NCBI GenBank assembly: GCA_023105745.1
Contig: JALGQZ010000003.1
Coordinates: 47,448,196-47,512,195 of the forward strand
Source of the DNA: Austropuccinia psidii
Taxonomy: Eukaryota; Basidiomycota; Pucciniomycetes; Pucciniales; Sphaerophragmiaceae
Reading direction: 5' to 3'
DNA: 64,000 bases
This document shows, one piece after another, positions 11,792-23,350 of this stretch. A model generated the notes under the pieces. The model did no database searches, was not told where the DNA came from, and saw only the letters and a program-made list of their open reading frames with translations. Made by a program: the position numbers and the translations under genes. Within the stretch, counting starts at the first letter, position 1; each line of letters begins with the position of its first letter.

Positions 11792-13585
11792 TGTGTATAT
11801 AAAACTTTGATTAAAAATGAAGTACTTCTTCTTTCCTCAAAATTTGTATAAGGTAAAATTTAATAAAAAATGCAAATTTTAAGACTTTTAAGAGACAAAA
11901 TGAGACATTTATTGTCCTTAATTCTGTTAGTAAAAAATATTATTATTTTAAAGATTAATTGCTTTACGAAAAATAAGAAGTTACTCAAATATACTCTACA
12001 AGAAATATTTAAGGCTAAAAAAGAAATTTCTTCAATATAAATTTCAATTGGAATCAATTGGGCATGGAACTGCAGGCAATTAAAATAAGAACAAATTATT
12101 TAATAAGAATATTAAAGAGAAAACCTGTTCAAAAGTTACCAGAGTGAATTTGGAAAGAAAGTGACAGAGTTGACAGAGATGAAAGGTGCTTTAATTCACT
12201 TCAGGGGTGGTTCCAGGGTAAAAATGATTATAAGAGCTACAAAAAATGATTATAGTAATTTTTTGACATGGTTGAAGCTTTTAAGAATATAAAAAGATGT
12301 TTTTTGGAATCTTTTATTGATTGGTTTGAAAATTTCAAAGCAAATCATAAAAGGAAAAAATTCTAACATGAAGAGAAAAGTGGTGCAATGAAGACATTCT
12401 TTTATAGCCACCAATTTTTTTACTGCAAAAGTGAAATTTACTCTTTTAAATCTTTAGTAAAATTATTGAAACAGAAAATCCAATTATGCAATCATTCAAC
12501 CCTGGTATGGACCAAAAAAGGACTGGTTTTAGCCACTTTTTGCTATTTTCAACCATTTTAGAATCTTAAAGCAGCCATTTTTATTGTAATACCTGGTTTC
12601 AAGCATTCAAGAAAAGGTCATAATGTGTGTAGAAGACATCAAAAACTGTTAAAACTGTTTTTAATAAAAAAATTTAACTTAAGGGTAGTTTTACCCTCTG
12701 GGAAACAGTTACAACTTCCCTGGTTGGTATCAAAACCTCATCATCAATTAAGTCAAAGACCATTTTACTCAATTACAAGCCAAAGGTGATGAAATTTTGC
12801 ATAAGGTTTGACATCCCACACCTATCAGGAAGGAATTTTGGGGAGTCTGGCACCCTTGGATCCAGGATTCCTTTTCCCCCCAGATTTAATCTTTCCAATT
12901 TCTTTTTTCTTTAATTCCTCATCATGGATTATACTTTTAATTTACATATTTAATTTAATTTAGTTCTTACAGTACACAAATGCAATAATTGATACCTCAT
13001 ATGTAAATAAAAGCTCACTTATGTAGAACATGTGCACATTTTGACATTTCAATTGAAAATACTTCAATTCCTCATAACTTCTGAGCTGCACAACACACCT
13101 AAACTCTAACACAAAAATGGATGGTTAGGACAAAATTTGGTGTTATTTAAATTAAGGTTTTGAGAATTTTCAATTTGTATACACAAAATACTAAAAATCT
13201 AATTTAATCTTATTTAGAGTTGAGTTACAGAAATTTCACCCAGAGGTGACCCCACCTTATTCTTGAAGAGGAACCTAATGTTGAAATCATTTTATAAGAT
13301 TGTTTTTGGATAAAACGCTACAATAGGTTTTATTTAATGTTTTTCCAAAAGAATTTGCTCTTAATATTTTTGTTGTGAAATTTATTTTTACTTAGTTTTT
13401 TCAAGTAAAAATGTGTTTTCACAATTTCAAGTTTCCATGTAATTTTAATTTTATATTATAATAAATTTTATATTTATATTTTAAGTTTTCTTTGTATAAT
13501 ATGAATAAACTTATTTATTTTTGGCTATAACATAATTTGTTATTTCTGGTCTTTTACATATATAAAAGTACCTCTAAGGCTCACA
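11792..13585 (-). repeat. M1 5' LTR
   Basis: About 1.8 kb, starting on the minus strand with TGTGAGCCTTAGAGG at 13585 and ending near 11792 beside the primer-binding-site region. It aligns with the two halves of the 3' LTR. The exact inner edge is uncertain by about 7 bp because the terminal bases have diverged. It is AT-rich with no ORF of interest. Confidence 0.78.
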
Positions 13586-15157
13586 CTTTTAGACTGTTTA
13601 AGACACCAATAACAAGTATCTTTGTCCACTGACTATTTGCCATTTACAAAAGAGATGGTCTTTTGCCATATCCATATACCATTACTTTAATTTTGGACTA
13701 TTTGAATTTTCCACCATGTCCAGCTTCTTCTTCCATGGATTTCTTTTGTTTATTTCTGCCAAATACTAGCATGTCCTTTGAATGCTGTATTGAGTGTAGC
13801 TGTTATCCAGTATTATGGTATACTAGGCACATCAATGAAGAGTCTATCAATATAATCAATGAGCTACATGGGATAATATTCTCCTAAACCAGAGGATTTT
13901 TGCCAACTTGAGGCTTCTGGGAGTTGTTTCACTGCTTCCTTCTCTTAATAAGTCATGTTACCTCAATTTGTGGTATTTTGATGAGGATCTTGGATTATTA
14001 TCTAAAAAATCATCTGGTTTGAGGTCATGGTTGGATGGAGTTTTATCCCAAATGTTTCCCTGTAATTGGAGCTTCATTGGTTGGCATACATTGAAAAATT
14101 TGTTAATGTATTGCTCCAGACATTCCCTGTCCCCTTTTCAGTTGTATTTCTCTTATAAGACTTTATTTCGTTTCTTGTTAGTCTCTCTTGAGGCTTTTAT
14201 TAGTTTAGAATAGCCCTCTTGAAGAGTATGGAAGGTTTTTTTTAAATTAAGCATTTTTTGAAGCCTTAAATTGTTTCCATGGAGAATTTCAAGCTTTTCT
14301 TGAGATTGTAATGAAAATTGGGACATTTGTAACTGAATTTCATTTCTGTTTATGATACTCTCAGGGGTAAAATCATTATGTTCATGGATAGTGAGGATGA
14401 TATCTGTAGCAGTTGGGCTACTTATTTTATCAGAAATATTTACAGCTATTTCTGGCTCTTGTGTACTTTTCTCACCAAGTCTTACAGCTTCTGCATTATT
14501 TGGTCTGACTCTTTCTGCTTCTTGTTGAGAGAAGTCTTGTTTTTCCCTTTTCATCCTTGTCTTTTCCTGGAAAGTACCTGGGATTGTGAAGAATGGTGAC
14601 TCTTGGTAACTAATCTTCTGGTGCCTGAATTGTGTGCAGCCATTGGGGAGTATTTTTTGTTTACTCCTTCTGATCCTGAAGGAATAAAAATCTTCTCTGT
14701 CTGGTTTAGTTTTTCTTCTTTGGCTTGGATAGTGGCTTTATTCTCCCTTATGCAGCTTGCCCTATCCTCCAGGAGTTTGAACTACCTTTTGGGATTCCAT
14801 CCTTTGGTGATTACCATAAGATATTTGAAGGGTATCTCTTTGAGACATATCTTATAGATGGCTGTTTCAAGTTGTTTCCAGCGTGAAGCTAGGTTGAACC
14901 TCCTGTTGTCCATGCTCCATTGCACTACATCTTTGAGGGGTTGGTGGATCTGAAGATCTTTATCCATATCCTTTCAGTCCTCTGGTTGGAGGTTCTTGTT
15001 TAATTGGAAGATGAATAGAAGTGTTGATATGATTTCCCTCAGTGTCCTTTCATCTGCTATGGTGTCCAGACCCTAGTCTTCTGGTTCTGAAAGGCTCTTG
15101 TGTGTCCTCTGGCTGGTTCTTTGGAATTTCAACATTCCTGAGGTGTACAGGGGACAT
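13586..15157 (-). pseudogene. F3 Gag (capsid N-part and overlapping X frame)
   Basis: This continues the F3 gag broken by M1. From right to left on the minus strand it holds the Gag start (ATG at 15157-15155, beginning MSPVHLRN), the overlapping X frame with VVQWSMDNRRFNLASRWKQL and ITKGWNPKR (14782-14967), the Y frame with QEAERVRPNNAEAV (14153-14554), an LQEGYSKLIKASRETNKKR coiled coil, and the capsid block to 13586. F2 has the same order at 51737-53340. Stops and frameshifts are common, so it is a pseudogene. Confidence 0.72.
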
Positions 15158-15182
15158 ATCAGTGCTTCTTAGGGTATTCAAC
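15138..15182 (-). other. F3 gag-leader intron remnant
   Basis: The minus strand has GTTGAA at 15182 where F2 and F1 have GTAAAT and GTAATT, a CACTGAT branch-like motif, then ATG, then CCTCAG ending at 15138. The distance from ATG to AG is 20 nt, as in F1 and F2. The intron is 45 nt instead of 68, and the donor is degraded. Confidence 0.5.
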
Positions 15183-16037
15183 CTTTACTTTTCTTTGTGC
15201 AAATGTCTTCTCAGTTTCTTTGGGAAATTTTTCTTTAGAGGTTAAAATTGGGTTAATTATAGCAATCTTTGCTGTAAAGGTTATCAAGGTTTGTTTACCT
15301 TGTATGGATGCAGAGCTTTGTAGTTTTCTACTTCTCTGAGTGGCAATTGGGGTCCACTTCTTGGTGGTTATGAGGCTTTCACTGTGACTCTTCCCATTTA
15401 ACTTCTACACTTCTGTTTCTGAGGATGTCACTGGTGTTTTGCCCTGTGACTGGGTCTCAAGTGGTATGAGATTTTCTTTGACCAAATCAAAGGAAGCGGG
15501 CTTCTTTCAGTTAAGACTTCTTATAATGCTATTTTCACATCTATGAATGGACTCTGATACAGTATATGTCTATAATTTATAATTTGAATTATCAATTAAA
15601 AGTCAAAAATACTGCTTTGTGGATGTATGGTCTATTATCTTATCCCAATATCTCACAGATTAACTTGTAATTAAGAAGTATAGTCTCACAAGTGGTTCTG
15701 TAATCAAACACTTAAGTTCTCATTATGTTCAACCATGCCTATGAAACTGTTGGTTAAGGTACAGGGGTCTTATTTTTAAGTAAAAAAGAATAATCTAAAA
15801 GGATATTAGTGTTTGATATCAAAAACACACCCAATTTTGCCCCTGGTAATTAAATTATATTTGAACCACAGCAAAATTTCAGTAAAAAAACCCACCGGTA
15901 TAGGTTATATACAACTGGAAATAATAATGATATATCATTTTTATTTGAAGGTATTTTCATGCTGAAAATATCAATATTAAGAGAAAAATAGTAAATTACT
16001 CCCTTTTTACACCAAAAAGTCCAAACAATTCTAAAAA
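15183..16037 (-). other. F3 5' leader and X exon 1 remnant
   Basis: The part nearest 15183-15480 aligns with the F2 upstream exon (51439-51688), including the minus-strand counterpart of GKLPKSADNKFVQG in damaged form. From about 15480 to 16037 there is AT-rich untranslated leader with no ORF or other signal I can support. Confidence 0.5.
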
Positions 16038-16057
16038 CAATGACCAGGCCCCCAAGA
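16038..16057 (-). other. F3 primer-binding-site region
   Basis: Next to the 5' LTR the minus strand reads CTTGGGGGCCTGGTCATTGT, matching the TTGGGGnCCTGG string that follows the other LTRs. Confidence 0.55.
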
Positions 16058-17362
16058 TGGCAACCTGGGTCTATGATGGAGTGATGAGAACACCTTCTAA
16101 AGCTCTAACTCTTTCTGTGACATGGAAAAATATGTTTAAAAAGGTTAATAAAAGATTTTCAGGGGTTTACTGTGACAAAATAGTGGTGGTCGGCGCTATT
16201 GTAAGCCCTGGATGCACCTTTACCAAATGAGTTATTATAATCAAGACTACAATAATTAAAATTATGATTATATCTGGTTATTTTCCAAGAGTATATCTGC
16301 TTTTGAAATCTGTTCTATGTAGGAGTCCAAGAGCAGGATCAGTATTTCTCTTCTGGGCAGAAGAAGGTCCCGTTTTATCCTCAGAGTGAGTGAAATGTCC
16401 CCTAGACCAGTTCATTTGGAGAAAATGAAGATTTTTTACTTCCACGGACTGTCTGGTGGTTTTCACAAATCCTTTATAGCCTGTATTGGGCTCAGATTTG
16501 GCTTTGAAACCACATCTGGGCAGTTTTCACCAATAAAGGGTAAGAGGTTTCACCTGTGGAGCACACAGACCTCTTTTGAGGTGTATGAAATGTAGAAGGC
16601 TGTATGGAACCTGTATGGTACCCCTGTATTGAGGAATTTATGAATTATTGAAGGATAAACAGGCTCCTTGGTCTAATTGACACCTCATATTCAGGGATAT
16701 GGGAAATCATACCGCAGTAAAGGTGTATTTGGCCAACTGTGGAATTTTTAACCTTAAAACTGCCCCAGCAATTTCAGTACTTGAGATATTGATCAAAAAG
16801 CTGTTTCATTTTGTAGCCCTGGATTTGGTCGTCACAATGGTATCTTATTTGGTATGGGTAAGCTTAAATTCGAAAAGGTTATGAGTCATGGGAAAATGGA
16901 TGGCACTATCAGATATCCCTGATTTATCTATTTGCAGGATTATCCCACTTTAGGCATCTCAATAGGAATGTAGAAGTTAGATGGGAGGTGAATATTCTAT
17001 TCACTCTTATTTGGCTTTAATTTGGCCATAGCTCCTGTAGTTTTGATTCTAGCTCAGTTTGGCCAAAGCTTTAATTTTAACACAAATTTTATGGGGTTCA
17101 GACTGTTTCTCTGGATCTCAGATGGGAGGGGGAAATTAAGGTTTATGCTGAGAAATTTTATTGATCCTGAATAAGTTTTTTATTCTTTTTTTTGTGAATA
17201 TGGGAGTTTTAAATTTAACAACACATTAGTTTTCTCTTTCTTTAGATACCTTTTGCGCCTTTTAGGGCAGCTCCATGTTTTGGTGGTATTTTTACTCTAC
17301 CATTGGTTTAAAGCATCTGGGATGTCATGGTTGTGATCTCATTTTGAGTCACAGACCTGACA
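16058..17362 (-). repeat. F3 5' LTR (family C/F)
   Basis: It aligns along its length with the F1 LTR (32606-34012). On the minus strand it begins TGTCAGGTCTGTGACTC at 17362 and ends at 16058. It keeps the AGATTTGG...CCACATCT inverted repeat near 16492-16516. It is shorter than the 1.4 kb of its relatives because of internal deletions. Confidence 0.72.
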
Positions 17363-17483
17363 CCTGGTCGTATGAGGTCAAAGAACCCTGAGTTCATTAT
17401 AGTTATAGACTTGTAGACTTCCACTATATATTCCAGGAAACCACACAAATCAAACCCTTTACTTCGTATCACTAAGACGCAAG

Positions 17484-17520
<37 letters not shown>

Positions 17521-18829
17521 TAATAGTAATGTAGCTAAACATTCAAAATTCAGCAAGCAAATATAACAAGAATTAAAGTCAAAATATAAAGAAGCCAGAG
17601 AAGCCAACTACAGAAATTCAAACAAAGAGGGGTCTTATCCAAACCTAAAGATAAATATTACAAGTATAAAGAAGAAAGCTAAATAATATAATTTAATTAT
17701 ACCTTGAAGGCTCAATAAGGATTTGATAAGTTTTTATAAGAGTGATTGGAAGAAAAAAAATATATAATGATCTTTTGAATCTCATTATAAAATGGAAAGA
17801 AAACTCTGAAGGCATATTCAACTCTACACTTGTGAGAATTTTGTTCAATTTATAAAATAGGAGATTTAATGAATGCATGAAATATTAGTGGAACAGTATG
17901 TCCTTTTATGACTTCAAGCTACAGGGGTGGCACACCTGAGGGCTTGTGATCTATTTTTTCTATTTTGGTCCATGAAAGGATTATTTGTATTAAATAAATG
18001 ATATGAAAAAAGAAGAGGTGATATTTAGAATTTTTCAAATGAAATCTTCAGATATATAGGCAATAAACTGGCCAAAGAATAAAAAATTGAAGAAAGAAGG
18101 ACGAAAATCTAGGATTGAAATATGCAAATAGATTAGTAATGACTGCAAGGAAGAAAAAAACATTTATAAACCCATAAATTATATATAAACTATAAAAACA
18201 CAACACAGCTCAACTTGATATTAATGGAAGAATTTTTCAAGTTAAAAAAAGCCCTTGGATTAAGTTCAACTAAGGACCATGAGGTTGTAAGCATGGAAGG
18301 AAACTTTTTCCTTGTGAATAAGTGAACCAGGGGTTTATGTGTCCTTGTATGACATACAAAGGCAGGATTTTTTATACCTCATATACAGGGTCTTCTCACT
18401 TCAGCTGCAGGGTACTGTATGACCTAAAGCTTTAACCATCGTTATGAGGATAGAAAAAGCTAAAAGAAGCAAAGATCTATTGAATTTACTACAGTATTAA
18501 ACAAAGAGAAGAAGTAGATAAAACAAAAGAAGCAATATGATATTAGCTTCTACTTTACTAGTTGAAAAAAATAAATAATAATAATAATAATAAAGAGAAA
18601 AATAGAATAATTTCAGTAATATTACAAAATAGATTACTAAAATATTGCAGCAAAGTATAAGTAAATACTAAAAAAGGTTAAGGCAGTTAATTAGCATATT
18701 TCAAAAGACATAAATCCTCAATTTGGAATGCCACCATTATCAAGAGACCCTTACATTACACTAATATCACCAAAACCACCCAAATATATGGTCACATGAA
18801 AAGTAACACAAGAAATATTTAAATTTTGT
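17363..18829 (+). other. Upstream part of old element H1, unassigned
   Basis: An AT-rich stretch between the F3 LTR and the recognisable H1 pol. A short plus-strand run near 18265-18310 (DHEVVSMEGNFFLVN) could belong to the region before RT of H1, but stops are dense. I see no other gene. Two AAT microsatellites lie inside it. Confidence 0.4.
17483..17518. repeat. (AAT)n microsatellite
   Basis: About twelve uninterrupted AAT units. The minus-strand ORF at 17308-17607 owes its poly-Leu run to this tract and is not a gene. A shorter AAT run lies at about 18572-18592. Confidence 0.9.
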
Positions 18830-20130
18830 AATTTTGGACCACCTGTATGGCTTTAAGAAGAAGGAAGAAGTTTTCTCATGAGTTTAATAGCTTTAAGAGA
18901 AAAGAAAGTTTCATTCAGCGCAGATAAAAGGGGCTTACTGAAACATTTGTATGGAAAACCCTACAAAATACTAGTAATACCACATACACCTTTGCCGATG
19001 AAGCCAATACAAATAAAAAACAACACATCATTTAAGTTTATTGAATTTGTAAAGTAAAGGATTAGAACAGAGTTGTACGGGAAGTCTCCCTTGAGCTTTA
19101 CAAGTCCAGTATTTTGACCTGAAAAGTCAAATGGAAAACTGAGATTTGTTCATGACTTACAGGATATTAGTAAGGTAAAAATGAAAGATTAAGCATTACC
19201 ACCAAATACTGAATCATTTGTTCATGCCTTTGTGGGAACAGCTTGTTATAGACTTGGTCAAATAATAGAAGAATATGATGAAAGAAAATTGGAAGTTTCT
19301 ACAAGAAGCTTAACCACATTTGAAACAACAATTGGAAGGCTACAACTCATAATATAAACAAAAGAAGAAACTAATTTTATAGCAATATATAAAGCCCAAA
19401 CAGCTTGGAGACTTCAAGGATAAATACCAGATAATGTAGAAAGTTTCCTTTATGATGGAGTAATAAAAGGTCCAAGAACTACGGATAATAATGAAAATTT
19501 ACAAGAAAATAACTTTATAAGAAGATTCATTTGGGAATATTCAGTTACATTGGAGAGAATTTTATTCAGAATTGAAGAGGCAGGGATTACCATATCAGGT
19601 ATAAAACTTGAATTCTGTGTGCCAGGATTGCAAATAGAAGGGCATGTAGTTTCTTTGAATAGATAAAAGATTTGAAAGGAGAAGGTTAATAAAATAAAAA
19701 ATTTGGCCAAAGGCCTTCAATAAAAATTAATTAAGAGGCTCTTTGGGAATTTGTGAATATGTTAGAAGGTTCATTCAAAATTTCTCTCAGATTGCATCAC
19801 CACTAAGAACATTAAAAAGAGATAATGTAGAATGGAAATGGAATTCTAAATGTGATGAGGCATTTAGAAAGTTGGGAAAGGTTTTAAAGGAGGAAATAAC
19901 ACTGAAACATTTGGATCCTGAAAAGGGAGCAGGAGAGATTGCACTAGGAGTGGAAACAAGCTATTTGGCTGTAAGAGCAACACTTACTCAAGAAGAAAAA
20001 TAAGGAAGAGACATTCCAGTTCTTTATGAATCAATCCAATTCTCAAAAATAGAATCAAATTGCTCAAATCCAAAACTAAAGCTATGTGGAGTGGCCAAAA
20101 TACTGCAGAAAGTCCGAAAAGTACTTTAGG
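18830..20130 (+). pseudogene. H1 reverse transcriptase and RNase H (old Gypsy lineage)
   Basis: Broken plus-strand frames give an ordered Gypsy pol of a lineage unlike the other elements here: RGLLKHLYGKPYKI near 18940, KSNGKLRFVHDLQDISKV near 19122, ALPPNTESFVHAFVG near 19195, LTTFETTIGRLQL near 19310, FLYDGVIKGPRT near 19446 (RT active-site region), FIWEYSVTLERILFRIEEAG near 19528, and the open connection/RNase H frame 19743-20003. The usual paired Asp box reads YDG, so one catalytic Asp is lost. Stops interrupt most segments. Confidence 0.75.
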
Positions 20131-20934
20131 GATAGCATTTTGGGCTACACGTAGATGAAAAATCCTGGATTAAAATGTTGAACTCAGCCTGTTTTTGAAA
20201 TTCCCCAAAAAAGATGTGTTTCATTTATTAATTTTTTTCTTTTGACTTAGTTAACAACCCAGGGGAGACCTTCACTATTCCAGGTGGACTATCAAGCCCT
20301 CAGTCAGAAGATTAAGCAAGAGAAGGATTTTATTTTGATGAAGAACAATGGATAAACCCACACTGAGGGTTTGAAGTAAAACATAATACTATAATAAAAT
20401 TGGGAGTGATAAAGCTAAAATTAAAGAAAACAGGATTCTGGAAAAGAATGGTGGAATAATTAAGTATATTCAAAACACCCTCTGATAGTAAAGAGGAGGA
20501 TTTTGAAAAAATGAGAAGGAAGTATTCAAATTTGGTTTTGGAGGAAGGCTAAGTCAAAAGAAGAAATAAACCAAATCCACAAGTAGTCGTGTCAAGTAAG
20601 AATTCCCAAACAAAAACACTAAGATTATTACATGAAGAGATGGGACTGAGAGGGGAAACTGAAACATACAGAAGATTTAAAGAAAGATTTTGTTGTGAAA
20701 TAATGAAGAAAATAGCCCAAAAAGGGTTGAATACTGTAAAGCCTTTCAAAAGAGAAGTCATTATGACTAAAGCGAGGAAAAAAAGAATCTTATTCACCCA
20801 AGAATTTTTTGAAAGAGTCAGTATGGGGGTAGTGTTTGTAAAAGGAGGAAGATGGAAATATTTAGTAGTGGTCAGAGACAATTGGTTTGGTACAGATTAC
20901 AGAAAATTCAGTATAAGAATGAATTTGTAGGTAT
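20131..20934 (+). pseudogene. H1 RNase H end and integrase N-part
   Basis: The frame 20589-20930 carries the integrase zinc region in mutated form (LLHEEMGLRGETETYRRFKE) and then the start of the catalytic core (GGRWKYLVVVRDNWFG), where RD supplies the first catalytic Asp of D,D,E. The stretch before 20589 is RNase H/linker sequence full of stops. The core is cut at 20934 by C1; its second part continues at 26923 after the target duplication GGTAT. Confidence 0.72.
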
Positions 20935-22353
20935 TGTCATCCTGTGACTCAAAACCAGAGCACAGGCATGACAGCCAAATACCATAAACCAATGGTAGAA
21001 CCAAGATACCACCAAAACATGGAGCTGAGCCAAATTAACTCAAAAGGTATCAAACGAAAGCGGAAAGTCACCTCTTTCCAAATATACAAGTCCCATAACC
21101 ATAGGACAAATAATAACAAAGTTATTCCTTCTCAAAGCTATTTCTGAGCATAAACTGTAATTTTCACCTCTCATCTGAAATCCAAAGGAAGAGGCTTAAC
21201 CCCATCAAATGGGTATTCAAATTGAAGCTCCAAGTCAGGGATATCCAATGGTACTGGCCAAATGGAGCTAGCACTGGAATTACAGAATTTATGACAAAAA
21301 TAAAGTCAAATAAGGGTGATTAAAATATTCACCTCTCATCTAACTTCTACAGTTTTAGTGTGAGATACCTAAAGTGGGGTCTTTTTGGTAAGAGCACAAT
21401 CAGGGATATCTAATGGTGCAATCCATTTCTCCATATCCTATCTAGAACAAAAGATGTGGAGCAAACAAGCTTTATACAGTTTTTGGACAAATCATAAATG
21501 TGTACAAGAAAACTTGTACATGGCATAACTTTGCCATATTTCATGATAGCCATACCAAATGAGATACCATTGTGTAGATCACATCCAGTAGCTCACAATG
21601 AACCAATTTTGAGCTCAATATTCTAAGAACTGACAAAGCTATAGCAGTTTTAAGGTGAAAATACAACAGTTTGGCCAATAAAGCCTTACAGTGGGATACT
21701 ATCACATAAGTAGAATTATGAGGTGTCAAACAGACAAAGAAGCTTGTTTATACTTAAATACCTCATAATTAAGTCAAATACAGAGGTCTATAGAGGTTCT
21801 GTACAGCTTCTGACCTGTCAGAAGCACCAGAATACACCTGTAAACTTCATTGGTGAAAATCCTCACCCTGTATAGTGTAAAAATGACTACTTGTGGTTCT
21901 AAAGCCACGTTTCCACCCAATACTAGTCTTTATTGAGTGCGTAGAACCACAAATAAGCCCACAGTAGTGAGAAATTTCACTCTGTGGTCGTGTGCAGCGG
22001 TAAACCACCTCCCACTACCCCAGAACAAGATAAAAGGAGGCTTTGCCTCACCAGGAAGCTAATCCAGCATCCTGTTATTAGTATTCTTACGTGGTATAAC
22101 TTTTTAAAAGAAGTGTTACCCTTAGAATTTAACAGGTTCTACTTTAAACTTAAGTATTGTAGGGTTTGTGATTGTAAACCAACAGGCAAACACTGCACCC
22201 AGGGCTATCAGAAGCACTCACCATCACTAAATTAATTAAGTATAGCCCTTTTTAACCTCTATTATCTTAATTATCATCTTTATTTTCGGGTCACACTCAG
22301 ATTGATAGCTTTTATTTGTCATTGTACAGCAATATCATAGAGTCACCCTGACA
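20935..22353 (+). repeat. C1 5' LTR
   Basis: It starts TGTCATCCTGTGACTC and ends CACCCTGACA, matching the TGTCAG...CTGACA termini of the family. It carries the inverted repeat TGTACAAG/CTTGTACA at 21501-21520 and a degenerate GTGGTT...ACCAC-type hairpin near 21890-21915. Confidence 0.85.
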
Positions 22354-22373
22354 TTGTGGGGGCCTGGCCTGGG
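22354..22373 (+). other. C1 primer-binding-site region
   Basis: TTGTGGGGGCCTGGCCTGGG follows the LTR end directly and shares the GGGGnCCTGGC core with the other elements. Confidence 0.55.
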
Positions 22374-22657
22374 TTTTTACCTATTTTAGACCAAATTATA
22401 GCTTTTTTTCACTATTCCTAGCTTATCTTCATGCCCTTTACAGTTATTATACTTGTTTTTTTGCTTATTTTCACTTTCTGTTAACCACAAGAAGCCCTGA
22501 AGGCAATTAATTTTGTGGTTTTTCTCTTTTCTGTCTTTCTTTACTTAGAAAAAAAAGAAAAAATAACTTTATACAGATTCCTTTTGAAAAATAATATTTT
22601 TCATCATTTTTGAAGAGTTATAAATATATAATTTATATTTATAAAATTTTCTTTTTC
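22374..22657 (+). other. C1 untranslated leader
   Basis: AT-rich leader between the primer-site region and the tandem repeat. I see no ORF or other signal in it. Confidence 0.5.
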
Positions 22658-23270
22658 CATAATAAAATAAAAATCATATTTTATTATTGTTTTTTTTCAT
22701 GATATATACAAAGCATATAGTATTTGAATTTTTCTTAAACAAAAACTCTAATAATTCATTTTTTCACCCAAATTGGTGTGAAAAATTGATTACTATCATT
22801 ATTATTGATAATTTCAGTAATAATACTTCATAATAGAATACAAATCATAGTTTATTATTGTTTTTTTTCACGATATATGCAGAGTATAAATTGTTTGGAT
22901 TTTTCTTGAAGAACAACTCTTACAATTCATTTTTTCACCCAAATTGGCATGAAAAATTGATTATCATCATTATTATTGATAATCTCCATAACAATGCTTC
23001 ATAATAAAATAAAAATCAAATTTTATTATTGATTTTTTTTCATAATATATACAAAGTATATATTGGTTGAATGTTTCTCAAAGAAAAACTCGGATAATTT
23101 ATTTTTTCACCAAAATTGGTATAAAGATTAATTAGTATCATTATTATTGATAATTTCAATAATAATACTTCATAATAAAATACAAACCATATTTTATTAT
23201 TGATCATTTTTTATACAAAGTACATATTGGGAAAAGTTGATTTGATAATTATTGATATTTTCAATAATAA
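22658..23270. repeat. 171 bp tandem repeat in the C1 leader
   Basis: The landmark cataata.aata.aaa.ca recurs at 22658, 22829, 23000 and 23171, exactly 171 bp apart each time. That is three full units plus a partial one. Each unit includes ttttattattg, a tttttcacc.aaattgg block and a tattattgataatt block. The F1 and F2 leaders lack it. Confidence 0.85.
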
Positions 23271-23350
23271 CTTGTCCAAAGTGACTTATAGATTCCTAAC
23301 AAAATGGGGATTTAATCAACTAGCTGAAACTCTCACCTTAAAAATCAGAA

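Larger units (their letters stand above)
2106..13585 (-). mobile_element. M1, Ty3/Gypsy chromodomain LTR retrotransposon (decayed)
   Basis: M1 has two related LTRs (2106-5925, itself interrupted, and 11792-13585) around a minus-strand gag-protease-RT-RNase H-integrase-chromodomain order. Both LTRs begin, on the minus strand, with TGTGAG(T/C)CTTAGAG. Flanking 5-mers are ATTTT (2101-2105) and CTTTT (13586-13590), an imperfect target duplication. Sequence on both sides is gag of F3, so M1 inserted into F3. All ORFs carry stops or frameshifts, the RT box is mutated and part of the integrase is missing, so the copy cannot be autonomous. Confidence 0.85.

Noticed and set aside
17308..17607. Minus-strand 99-codon ORF with a poly-Leu stretch resembling a signal peptide
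   Set aside because: The Leu run is the AAT microsatellite at 17483-17518 read in reverse.
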